In this document: positions 9,912 to 16,990 of the stretch, one piece after another
How the letters are laid out: each line of letters begins with the position of its first letter
How positions within the stretch are numbered: position 1 is the stretch's first letter
NCBI RefSeq assembly: GCF_029714945.1
Contig: NZ_CP121634.1
Span: 4,733,001 to 4,797,000 of the forward strand
Source: Bradyrhizobium sp. CIAT3101
Lineage (GTDB): Bacteria; Pseudomonadota; Alphaproteobacteria; Rhizobiales; Xanthobacteraceae
Reading direction: 5' to 3'
DNA length: 64,000 nt
Notes under the pieces: generated by a model
What the model saw: the letters and a program-made list of their open reading frames with translations, nothing else
Told to the model about the DNA's origin: nothing
Databases searched by the model: none
Made by a program: the position numbers and the translations under genes

Positions 9912-9929
9912 CGGGGCCGGGCGGCCCCG
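9912..9929 (-). terminator. GC-rich stem-loop just after popZ
   Basis: A perfect 7-bp inverted repeat (CGGGGCC and GGCCCCG) around a 4-nt loop begins two bases beyond the popZ stop codon. No run of T follows, so it may be a weak or Rho-assisted terminator, or an RNA-processing or stability structure between popZ and valS rather than a full stop. Confidence 0.45.
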
Positions 9930-9930
9930 T

Positions 9931-10725
9931 TTAGCGGCCGCCGCGCGAGACCCGCTCGATTTCGGCCTTCACGATGCGTTCGACAAGGCCCGGCAGGTTG
10001 TCGTCGAGCCAGGATTTCAGCATCGGCCGCAGCATCTCCTTGACCAGATCCTCCAGCGTCCGCGCATTGCTGCTGAGCACCGTGTGGGCCAGTGAGTTGA
10101 AAGCGGATTCGACTGCCGAGACGGTCGACTGGGCGAGGATCGGCTGCTGCGGCGGCAGCGGCGGCGCGTCGAAATCCACCGGCGCATAGGACGGCGCGGG
10201 TGTCGAACGAGGCGGCGGCGCTTCGGCGAATTCGAGATCGTCGCGCGGCTCGACCCTGCGGAAGTTCGGCGGCGGCGGCGCCGGTGTCGGCTCCGGATCC
10301 ATCGCCATCTCGTCGGTCAATTCGAGCACGTCGGGTTCGGGCTCGGGTTCAGGTTCCGGAGCACGAATCTCGGGCGCAGCCGTGGCCGTATCGAGCCCTG
10401 CCAGCAGCGCGTCGATGTCGTCCTGGCTATTGGGGCCAGCATCCGCTGCGGGCGCGGGAGGCGGTGGCGGCGCCGGAGCAGGCTTCGCAGCCGGAGGTGG
10501 TACGGGCTTCTCGGCAGCCGGTTTTGCCGGCGCGACCTTGGACGGCGGAATGTCGGCCATCGCCTGCGGCTTCGGTGCGGGAGCGGCGGGCGCCGGCGCG
10601 GGCTTGGCAGCCTCTGCCGGCGGCGGCTTCGCCTCATCGTCGGCAATGATGCGCCGGATCGAGGCCAGAATCTCCTCCATGGAGGGTTCTGTGACCTTTG
10701 CAGGCTGCGTCATCTCCGACTCCAC
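9931..10725 (-). CDS. popZ: PopZ-family polar organizing protein (DUF2497)
   Basis: A 264-residue protein with the three-part PopZ layout. The N-terminal helix EPSMEEILASIRRIIADDE (about residues 14-32) is the client-binding segment. A long disordered linker of about 150 residues rich in Pro, Ala and acidic residues follows. The C-terminal about 60 residues (TLEDLVKEMLRPMLKSWLDD, then NLPGLVERIVKAEI) are the oligomerisation helices. In Caulobacter PopZ forms a polar condensate that anchors ParB/parS and recruits cell-cycle regulators. The start at 10725 (MESEMTQ) has an alternative ATG four codons later. It lies between tolC and valS on the same strand. Confidence 0.9.
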   Translation of the reverse strand: MESEMTQPAKVTEPSMEEILASIRRIIADDEAKPPPAEAAKPAPAPAAPAPKPQAMADIPPSKVAPAKPAAEKPVPPPAAKPAPAPPPPPAPAADAGPNSQDDIDALLAGLDTATAAPEIRAPEPEPEPEPDVLELTDEMAMDPEPTPAPPPPNFRRVEPRDDLEFAEAPPPRSTPAPSYAPVDFDAPPLPPQQPILAQSTVSAVESAFNSLAHTVLSSNARTLEDLVKEMLRPMLKSWLDDNLPGLVERIVKAEIERVSRGGR

Positions 10726-10968
10726 ATCATCAACGCCCTCGCATGCGTTGTTTTACACCAAGCACGACAGGATTGGCCGGTTCCGGATGTGTGCCCCGAC
10801 ATTTTCGTCGCGACAGCCAGACTTGTCCCCAGATCACGGCTCAACGTGAGGCGGCGCGCCCTGCCCCGTCACTCAAGCATTACGCATGCAACATTGGATG
10901 CGGGACGAATCGACCCGCAGCTTCTTGGCAAGGCTATGTCAGGGCTTTTGATGATTGCAAGCAAAGCA

Positions 10969-11002
10969 CCGGTCGGACTCGTCTGTTTGCGAGGCCGACC
11001 GG
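10969..11002 (-). terminator. stem-loop downstream of the tolC-like gene
   Basis: An interrupted inverted repeat beginning 13 nt after the stop of the TolC-like gene. The outer arms CCGGTCGG and CCGACCGG (8 bp) enclose an inner CTCG/CGAG stem and an 8-nt loop. In the minus-strand direction it is followed by TGCTTTGCTTG, only weakly T-rich, so it is a probable but not textbook intrinsic terminator. Confidence 0.5.
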
Positions 11003-11015
11003 AGGACTACGGGAC

Positions 11016-12419
11016 TTAGCGTCCGTCAGGCGTGCGCACGCCGACCCAGCTGTCGCGGACCTGCTGGTAATGCACGCTCGGATCGTAGACGGTGGTGCTG
11101 AGGCCAAGCACCTGCGGTGCAAGGCGGCCGACCGCGCTGAGCACGGAGTAGGACGCGACCACGCGGTCGTGCTGCGCGGTGACGAGCGCGACGCGCGCGT
11201 TCACCAAAGCCTGCTGGGCATTGAGGACGTCGAGCGTGGTGCGCTGACCGGCCTTGGCCTCTTCGCGCACGCCGTTCAGCGCAATCTCGGACGCCGTGAC
11301 CTGAGCCTGCGCCGATTGCACCTGCGCCTTGCCGGCTTCCAGCTGGCCCCAGGCCTGCACGACGTTGGCGCGGGTCTGGTCACGCGTCGTTTCGAGATTC
11401 AGGCGCTGCTGCGCCAGGTTCTCTTTCGATTGGCGGATCAGCGAGTATTCGGCGCCGCCTTGAAAGATCGGGATAGAAGCAGTCGCGATAGCGGACGCCG
11501 TATTGGTTCGGAAAACCGTCAGGGTCTGCTGATAACCCGTACTGACACCAGCCTGGACCGAGACTGTCGGCAGCAGCGCGCCTTCGTTGACCTTGACCTG
11601 AAGATAGTTGACGTCGATGCCGTACATCGCAGCGGTCACGCTGGGGTTTTCCACCAGGCTCAGGCTGACGGCGGTCGCGATCGTCCCGGGCAGGAAGCGA
11701 TCGACCGGCGAGCCCGGGGCAAGGTTCGTCGGCTCGTTGCCGATGATCCGGCGGAAGTTCGCGCGCGTCGTCGTCAGATTCGATTCGGCGGTGAGGGCTT
11801 GGGTCTTGCCGGCGGCCAGCTGGGCTTCGGATTGCGCCACGTCCGTGCGCGTGACCTCGCCGACATTGAAGCGGTCGCGGGTTTGCTTGAGGGTCTGTTC
11901 GAGCACGCGCACGTTGCTGCGCTGGACTTCGAGGGTGGCCGCGTCCCGCAGGTAGTCCATGTAGCTCGTGGCAGCCTGCAGCAGGACCGTCTGCTCGAGC
12001 ACACGCAACGCTTCGCGGGCACCCGAGACCTGGCTTTCCGCCGCGCGCGTCTTGTTGGCGGTCTGATTGCCGTTATAGAGCGTCTGGTTGACGGTCAGGC
12101 TGGCGCTGTTGGACTGAGGGATGCCATTGATCGTGGTGCCCTTCTGCAACGCCTGGATATCCTGATACTGATAACCGGTGCCGAGGGTCACATTGACCTT
12201 GGGACGATATCCCGACAGCGCCTGCGGCACGTTCTCGTCGGTCGAGCGCACCTGGGCGCGCTGTGCGTTGAGCTGCGGATTGTTCTGATAGGCGCGAACC
12301 AGCGCGGCCTCGATCGTATCCGCCAATGCAGGCACCGGCCCGGCAAGCGCCGCCAGGAGAACCGAAACCGCTGCTCCGGTGAAGAACTTCACCCCATGCA
12401 TCCTTGAAAATCCGTTCAT
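11016..12419 (-). CDS. tolC: TolC-family outer-membrane efflux channel
   Basis: A protein of about 467 residues with an N-terminal signal peptide (hydrophobic core ending in VPALADTIEAAL) and the two repeated coiled-coil halves of TolC (QNNPQLNAQRAQVRSTDENV, then the second repeat near NQTLYNGNQTANKTRAAESQ). TolC forms the trimeric outer-membrane duct for type I secretion and tripartite efflux. ATG 12419 is used; GTG 12425 two codons upstream and ATG 12398 are alternatives, and none has a strong Shine-Dalgarno sequence. A perfect 8-bp hairpin sits directly upstream of the start and could control access to it. The efflux operon at 23.6-32.8 kb encodes its own outer-membrane protein, so this channel probably serves other pumps. 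Confidence 0.92.
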   Translation of the reverse strand: MNGFSRMHGVKFFTGAAVSVLLAALAGPVPALADTIEAALVRAYQNNPQLNAQRAQVRSTDENVPQALSGYRPKVNVTLGTGYQYQDIQALQKGTTINGIPQSNSASLTVNQTLYNGNQTANKTRAAESQVSGAREALRVLEQTVLLQAATSYMDYLRDAATLEVQRSNVRVLEQTLKQTRDRFNVGEVTRTDVAQSEAQLAAGKTQALTAESNLTTTRANFRRIIGNEPTNLAPGSPVDRFLPGTIATAVSLSLVENPSVTAAMYGIDVNYLQVKVNEGALLPTVSVQAGVSTGYQQTLTVFRTNTASAIATASIPIFQGGAEYSLIRQSKENLAQQRLNLETTRDQTRANVVQAWGQLEAGKAQVQSAQAQVTASEIALNGVREEAKAGQRTTLDVLNAQQALVNARVALVTAQHDRVVASYSVLSAVGRLAPQVLGLSTTVYDPSVHYQQVRDSWVGVRTPDGR

Positions 12420-12427
12420 TCTCACGT

Positions 12428-12449
12428 CAGGCTCGTGCCCGCGAGCCTG
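12428..12449. promoter_or_regulatory. hairpin/dyad directly upstream of tolC start
   Basis: CAGGCTCG and CGAGCCTG form perfect 8-bp arms around a 6-nt loop, ending 8 nt before the tolC ATG. It occupies exactly where a ribosome-binding site should be, and no good Shine-Dalgarno sequence is otherwise visible. It could be an RNA hairpin that gates translation or a protein operator. The function is inferred from position only. Confidence 0.45.
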
Positions 12450-12606
12450 GTTACCGTATCCAAGTGGAGTCGTTGCCCCGTAGCAACATAGGACGCGGCC
12501 GCGCGCAACGGAACTACCTGAGGGGAGTTCTCAGCGGAAACTCTTCACGTGCAGCATCCCGGCCACACTTCTGATTCAGAACGGGATTTTAACGGGGTTT
12601 CGGCGG

Positions 12607-13269
12607 TCAGAAGACGAAGGCGGCGGCCCGTTCCAGGCCCGGAAGCACCGGGGCGGCGGCGTCGAACAGCGGCCGATGGCCGAATTCGCCGTGGGTACGG
12701 GTCACGATCATGGCCCGCGACGGCCGGGATTCGGCCGAGACGCCCACCAGGCGCCCCCCTTCCCGGAGCTGGCCGAACAGCCCGTCCGGCGTCACTTCGG
12801 TCGCGCCGTTGAGGATGATCACATCATAGGGCGCGGCAGCCGGGTCGCCCTCGGCGCTGGCGGCGGCCTTGCAGGTGACGTTGCTGAGCCCGATTGCGGC
12901 GAAGGCATCCTTGGCTTTCGCGGCCAAAGCCGAATCGCTCTCCGTGGCCGTGACCTGGTGCGCAAGCTTCGCGGCAAGCGCGGCGAGGTAGCCGGTGGCA
13001 CAGCCAACGACCAGCACGTTGTCGCCTTCGCCGATCTCGGCGGCCTGGAGCAGCTTGCCGATCAGCTGCGGCTTGATCAGGAAGCGCTTGGCGCCACCCT
13101 CGCTCACATCGAGATCGAGGTCGAGATAGGCCAGCGCCTGCCGGCTCGCCGGCACGAACGCCTCGCGCGGAACCGTGAGCATGGCATCGAGAATGCGGCG
13201 ATCGGTGACGTCATTGGTGCGCACCTGGCCATCGACCATTTTTTGGCGCGCGGTCGAGAAACCGGACAT
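12607..13269 (-). CDS. pcm: protein-L-isoaspartate O-methyltransferase family protein
   Basis: A 220-residue SAM-dependent methyltransferase of the Pcm family, which repairs isoaspartyl residues. The N-terminal FSTARQKMVDGQVRTNDVTD and PREAFVP, the SAM motif VLVVGCATGYLAALAA (around residue 75) and VIILNGATE are visible. Motif I reads VGCATGY rather than the usual GSGSGY, and the second half is compact, as in many rhizobial paralogs; activity on isoaspartate is therefore likely but not certain. ATG 13269 is preferred over ATG 13284. It precedes tolC on the same strand, separated by 187 nt that includes the tolC hairpin. Confidence 0.85.
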   Translation of the reverse strand: MSGFSTARQKMVDGQVRTNDVTDRRILDAMLTVPREAFVPASRQALAYLDLDLDVSEGGAKRFLIKPQLIGKLLQAAEIGEGDNVLVVGCATGYLAALAAKLAHQVTATESDSALAAKAKDAFAAIGLSNVTCKAAASAEGDPAAAPYDVIILNGATEVTPDGLFGQLREGGRLVGVSAESRPSRAMIVTRTHGEFGHRPLFDAAAPVLPGLERAAAFVF

Positions 13270-13405
13270 TTGCGGACCCTGCAAGGCGGACGATGCCGCG
13301 GACGAAAGTTGGCGGCATATTTGGAGCAGGCTCCGCGAAAACGCAACACGTCCGTTGGCCGGTGAAGCAACGGCGATGCAACGCAGGTATCGGAGGCGAG
13401 ATGCC

Positions 13406-13585
13406 CTATTCGATCGCGACGGCGAGCCGGCCGATCAGGGCCGCGACTTCGTCCAGCCGCGCCGAATCGGGGGTCTCGACCGCACGGGCGAGACAGGCCA
13501 GGCACTCATCGTCGCTCAATTCGGGAATGTCGGCCGGCAGAATCGAGGGGGCCAGGCGGGCGCGGTCGATCTGGATGTCGGGCAT
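13406..13585 (-). CDS. 59-residue hypothetical protein
   Basis: A small open frame read directly from the sequence: ATG at 13585, stop TAG at 13406-13408, with GGAG 10 nt upstream of the start. The product is acidic and helical, beginning MPDIQIDRARLAPSILPAD and containing a CLAC pair (SDDECLACLARAVE) that could bind metal or form a disulfide. There is no signal peptide or membrane span. It lies 136 nt upstream of pcm on the same strand, so it may be the first gene of that unit. I do not recognise the family. Confidence 0.5.
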   Translation of the reverse strand: MPDIQIDRARLAPSILPADIPELSDDECLACLARAVETPDSARLDEVAALIGRLAVAIE

Positions 13586-13798
13586 GGGAATCAGCTCCGT
13601 AAGAGTCCGGCCCGATCACGCTCGATTTGAATTAAGTCGATTTGGCGCCGTCGGCGTGGCTGCGGTGCCGCCGCCATACACATCCAGTTGATCGCGATTC
13701 TGCGGGGGCCAAGGCGGAACACCACTGAGAAATTGAGCGAGCAGCATCGTACGTCGCATCAGCGAGCGTCGGCAAACAATTGAAAATGAAGCGGAATT

Positions 13799-13873
13799 TG
13801 GCTCCCCGGGCTGGATTCGAACCAGCGACCATCCGATTAACAGTCGGATGCTCTACCGCTGAGCTACCGAGGA
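13799..13873 (-). tRNA. tRNA-Asn (GTT)
   Basis: A 75-nt cloverleaf on the minus strand with acceptor stem TCCTCGG/CCGGGGA, discriminator G and an encoded CCA at 13799-13801. The D arm is GCTCAGCGGTAGAGC, the anticodon stem-loop ATCCGACTGTTAATCGGAT gives anticodon GTT, and the T arm contains GGTTCGAATCC. All stems pair fully. The frame read across it on the minus strand is spurious. Confidence 0.97.
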
Positions 13874-13968
13874 AAAGGCGAACCAGTCGTTCGCGCGCGG
13901 CTGCGTATAACAAAGCCGCTTGCGCTTGCAAAGGACGAATTCGCCATCCCTCGCAAAGCATCGAGGAA

Positions 13969-13983
13969 GGGCCTCTCCGGCCC
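13969..13983 (-). terminator. small GC stem-loop after the 123-residue secreted protein gene
   Basis: GGGCC and GGCCC pair around a 5-nt loop, 25 nt beyond the stop of the minus-strand gene ending at 14009. No T run follows, so it is only a possible terminator. Confidence 0.3.
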
Positions 13984-14008
13984 CTCCCCTTGGCCATCCG
14001 GGCCGATA

Positions 14009-14380
14009 TTACTCGGCGATGAAGGACGTGGTCTTGGTGCCGGGGTCGTAGCGCAGCCGAAGCGCGGTCATCTTGCAGAGGTTGACATTTTTCCAGAGCA
14101 CAGACTCGTCATAGTTCTGCCAGTCGACGCGGATGTTCCAGACGCAGCCCTCGTCGTCCTCCTCGAACTCGACATAGGTCGAGGCCTGGTTCTGCAAAAC
14201 CTTGTCCAGCTCGTTGTCCCATTCGTCCAAGCCATCGTCCGGCGCGTTGAAGCCGAGGAATTTGATGGCATAGCCGGTCTCGTTGACGACGGTGACGTTG
14301 CGGGCATCGGCGGCGAACGACGACGGAGTAGCTACGATCGCAAGTCCGATCGCGACCAGTCCAGACAGAAAAAACTTCAT
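14009..14380 (-). CDS. 123-residue secreted hypothetical protein
   Basis: It begins with a clear Sec signal peptide (MKFFLSGLVAIGLAIVATPS, cleavage after SSFA), leaving a mature acidic domain of about 99 residues. This starts with a beta strand pattern (ARNVTVVNETGYAIKFL) and contains two cysteines in CVWNI and NLCKM that may form a periplasmic disulfide. The opening VTVVNxTGYxI recalls small periplasmic beta-sandwich proteins of rhizobia, but I do not recognise a characterised family. It stands alone, with tRNA-Asn downstream and the flotillin operon upstream. Confidence 0.8.
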   Translation of the reverse strand: MKFFLSGLVAIGLAIVATPSSFAADARNVTVVNETGYAIKFLGFNAPDDGLDEWDNELDKVLQNQASTYVEFEEDDEGCVWNIRVDWQNYDESVLWKNVNLCKMTALRLRYDPGTKTTSFIAE

Positions 14381-14517
14381 GTGAAATTCTCCGGATCGAA
14401 ACAGGCTCCGGCGCCTGACGTCGATCGGCGCAGGCGCCGCGGCAACCGATGGCGTTGCCTGGGAGGGTTCGTCCGGAGCGAGATCGAGAGGTTCGATACG
14501 CCCTCAATCCACGCTCC

Positions 14518-14551
14518 GGCTCGTTGCGCGACGCGAGACGCGCAACGAGCC
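14518..14551. terminator. 13-bp stem-loop downstream of the flotillin operon
   Basis: GGCTCGTTGCGCG and its exact complement form 13-bp arms around an 8-nt loop, about 43 nt past the stop of the flotillin gene. It is a very stable hairpin. No clear T tract is present on either side, so termination may be partial, but the position fits the end of the yqiK operon. Confidence 0.6.
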
Positions 14552-14593
14552 AGTTCTTATCGATTCGAATTCTCAGCAGCAATGAACCGGCAT

Positions 14594-16300
14594 TCATAGA
14601 TCGGCGGTGTTTGCTTTCTCCGGCGCAGGCACGGTCGCAGGCGCGACCGCAGCACCATTGGCCTTGCAGGTCACGGCGCCGACCAGCGCCTTCACCGGAT
14701 CATCGCCCGGTGCAAAACCGCTCTGGCGCAGGATCTCGTCGATCATCGGACGCAGCGCGTGAACCTTGAGAAGCTCGCCGGCGAGCCCCTCACCGAAGCC
14801 GACGCCGCCCGCAGCGCCATTACCATTGCCGCCGAAAGCGCCGCCGGTGTGCAGGATGCGGACGTCCTTGAGGTTGGCGATCGGTCTGACCATCTCGGCC
14901 AGCGCCGACGGCATCGTCTCGATCCGCTTCTTGGCGATCTCGAAATCGATGACGTTGGCGCCGAGCTTGTTCTGCGCCTCGTTCTTCATGGTGATGACGG
15001 CAGCCTCGGCCTCACCGATGTTGCGGACGCCGACCGCCTTGATCTTGTTGGACTCGGCTTCGGCCGTGGCCAGCGTCTTGACGGCCTCGGCGCGGTCGAG
15101 CGATGCCTTCTTCTCGGCTTCGGCGGCGACGATCAGCTCGGTCGATTTGCGCTCGGCTTCCGTGCGCGCGGCGAGCACCTGGGTCAGGCGGGCGCGATCG
15201 GCGACCTCGACCGCGCGTGCGGTGACGACCTTTTCCTCTGCGGAGACGGCCAGCGCTTCCGCAGTCTTGGCTTCGGCCACGGCCTCCGAAGTCTGCTTGC
15301 TCTTGGACGCGATCTGGATCTCGTTCTCCTGGGTGGCGATCTGGATCTCGCGCTGGGCGTCGGTCTTGCGCTTGTTGATGGCGAGGTCCGACTCGATGAC
15401 CGCGGTTTCCTTGACCTGCTTGGCTCCCGCCTCCTTTTCCGCGACGGCCCGATCGGTGTCGATGCGGGCATTCTCCTCGGTCAGGCGCGCGGTCTGCGTG
15501 GCGGTCGCGACTTCCGCGCGGGTGCTCGCGGTCTTGTTGGCGATGTCGCGCTCCTGCGACAGCTCGGCCTCCTTCTTGGTCCGCTCGATGGTCAGGGTCT
15601 GCTGCCGTGCCTCGAGGTCTTTCTGGGCGATCGCGACCTCGTTGTCGCGCACGATGGCGTTACGGTCGCGCCGGCGGGTTTCGGTAATGGTCTTCAGTTG
15701 GGTCAAACCTTCGGCGTCGAAGAAGTTTTCCGGATTGAAGAACTTGACGTCGGTCTGGTCCAGCTTAGTCAGGGACACCGACTCCAGTTCGAGGCCGTTC
15801 GACTTGACGTCGGACTCCACGGTCGATTGCACGTGCTTGACGAAGTCCGAACGCTTTTCCTGAAGTTCCAGAATGGTCATGGTCGCCGCGACCGAGCGCA
15901 GGCCGTCGACGAATTTGGCCTCGACCTGGTTGCGCAACGCTTCGGCATCGTTGGTCAGCGCACCCAGCGTCTGGCTCGCCAGCGCGATGCTCTCCTCGTC
16001 GGGCCGGACGCGGACGTAGAACTCAGCGACGATGTCGACGCGCAAACGGTCCTTGGTGATGAGCGATTCCCGCTCCTTGCGCTCGACGGTCAGCCGCAGC
16101 GTCTTCAGGTTGATGCTGCCATAGGAGTGAAAGATCGGCAGGATCATGGCGCCACCGTCGAGCACGACCTTCTTGCCGCCGAGGCCAGTGCGCACGAACG
16201 CCTCGTCGCGCGTGGCGCGCTTATAGAGGATGGTGAAGATGATCCCGAGGACAACGATCAGCGCGACGCCGATCATGGCCGGGACTGCGATGTCGAACAT
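14594..16300 (-). CDS. yqiK: flotillin-like SPFH protein (YqiK family)
   Basis: A 568-residue protein with one N-terminal membrane helix (residues about 8-28), an SPFH/band-7 domain (residues about 45-210, including RVRPDEESIALASQTLGAL) and a very long Ala/Glu/Lys coiled coil (about 220-470, with repeated AEAKTAEA and EKKASLDRAEA type segments). The tail is Gly-rich. This is the layout of bacterial flotillins, which form membrane scaffolds. It starts 11 nt after the stop of the YqiJ gene, the partner it has in E. coli yqiJK. With the PspA protein upstream this makes a membrane-integrity operon. Confidence 0.92.
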   Translation of the reverse strand: MFDIAVPAMIGVALIVVLGIIFTILYKRATRDEAFVRTGLGGKKVVLDGGAMILPIFHSYGSINLKTLRLTVERKERESLITKDRLRVDIVAEFYVRVRPDEESIALASQTLGALTNDAEALRNQVEAKFVDGLRSVAATMTILELQEKRSDFVKHVQSTVESDVKSNGLELESVSLTKLDQTDVKFFNPENFFDAEGLTQLKTITETRRRDRNAIVRDNEVAIAQKDLEARQQTLTIERTKKEAELSQERDIANKTASTRAEVATATQTARLTEENARIDTDRAVAEKEAGAKQVKETAVIESDLAINKRKTDAQREIQIATQENEIQIASKSKQTSEAVAEAKTAEALAVSAEEKVVTARAVEVADRARLTQVLAARTEAERKSTELIVAAEAEKKASLDRAEAVKTLATAEAESNKIKAVGVRNIGEAEAAVITMKNEAQNKLGANVIDFEIAKKRIETMPSALAEMVRPIANLKDVRILHTGGAFGGNGNGAAGGVGFGEGLAGELLKVHALRPMIDEILRQSGFAPGDDPVKALVGAVTCKANGAAVAPATVPAPEKANTADL

Positions 16301-16311
16301 GACTTTCTCCG

Positions 16312-16980
16312 CTAATGGACTTGCTGGCTTAGAGTGGGTTTGGTCGGTTTGAGTTCATCGTCGGCCTTCACCGCGACGAAACGGGTGTCGACGCGATCAA
16401 CCAGGAGGACGAGGGTCCCCTGCGGCAATGGCGCCGAGTCGGGTGCGGCGACCGCCAGTACAAAATGCCTGTTGCCGTGCACGTCGGCGACGCTGACGCG
16501 ACCGGGCGGTCCCTGGTCGAGGGGACCAACCACGACCTCACCGACGCGGCCGACGAGATCGCCGAGGCCGACCGCATAGCTTTCGTCCTTGGGGATGATG
16601 CGCGCGATGCCGCTGCTGGCGGCGCGGACCAGTGGGACCGAGACGACGACCGCCGCGAGTGAAGCGATCGAGGCCGGCAAGGGACCGGCCACCATCCGCG
16701 CGACATCCTGGATCAGGAAACCGGTGATGGAAAAGGCGCCGAGCGCCAGCAGCAGGAAGATCAGCAGCGGCACGCCGCCGACATTCATCCAGGAGATGGC
16801 GTTGATCACGCCGTTGTCGCTGGGATGGCTGAAATCGACGCTGGTGCCGAGCATCTCGCTGAGCGAGGCTCCGACCAGCATCGTGACCACTTCGAGCGTG
16901 CCGACGATGAGGATCATGGCCGCGGCGATCGCGAACGGCCTGACCTCGGGCGACATGACGTGTTCGAGCAATGCGCTCAT
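16312..16980 (-). CDS. yqiJ: YqiJ/NfeD-like membrane protein with OB-fold domain
   Basis: A 222-residue protein with an N-terminal helix (residues about 14-35), further membrane segments near 65-88 and 100-120, and a C-terminal soluble OB-like domain (GDLVGRVGEVVVGPLDQG, then GRVSVADVHGNRHFVLA). This matches YqiJ (DUF1449), the NfeD-type partner of flotillins. It starts 10 nt after the end of the PspA frame and ends 11 nt before the flotillin start, so all three are very probably one transcript. Confidence 0.88.
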   Translation of the reverse strand: MSALLEHVMSPEVRPFAIAAAMILIVGTLEVVTMLVGASLSEMLGTSVDFSHPSDNGVINAISWMNVGGVPLLIFLLLALGAFSITGFLIQDVARMVAGPLPASIASLAAVVVSVPLVRAASSGIARIIPKDESYAVGLGDLVGRVGEVVVGPLDQGPPGRVSVADVHGNRHFVLAVAAPDSAPLPQGTLVLLVDRVDTRFVAVKADDELKPTKPTLSQQVH

Positions 16981-16990
16981 GACACGAACC

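Noticed and set aside
14759..16315. 518-codon plus-strand frame opposite the flotillin gene
   Set aside because: Mirror of the Ala/Glu/Lys coiled coil, giving an artificial Leu/Gly/Asp-rich product.
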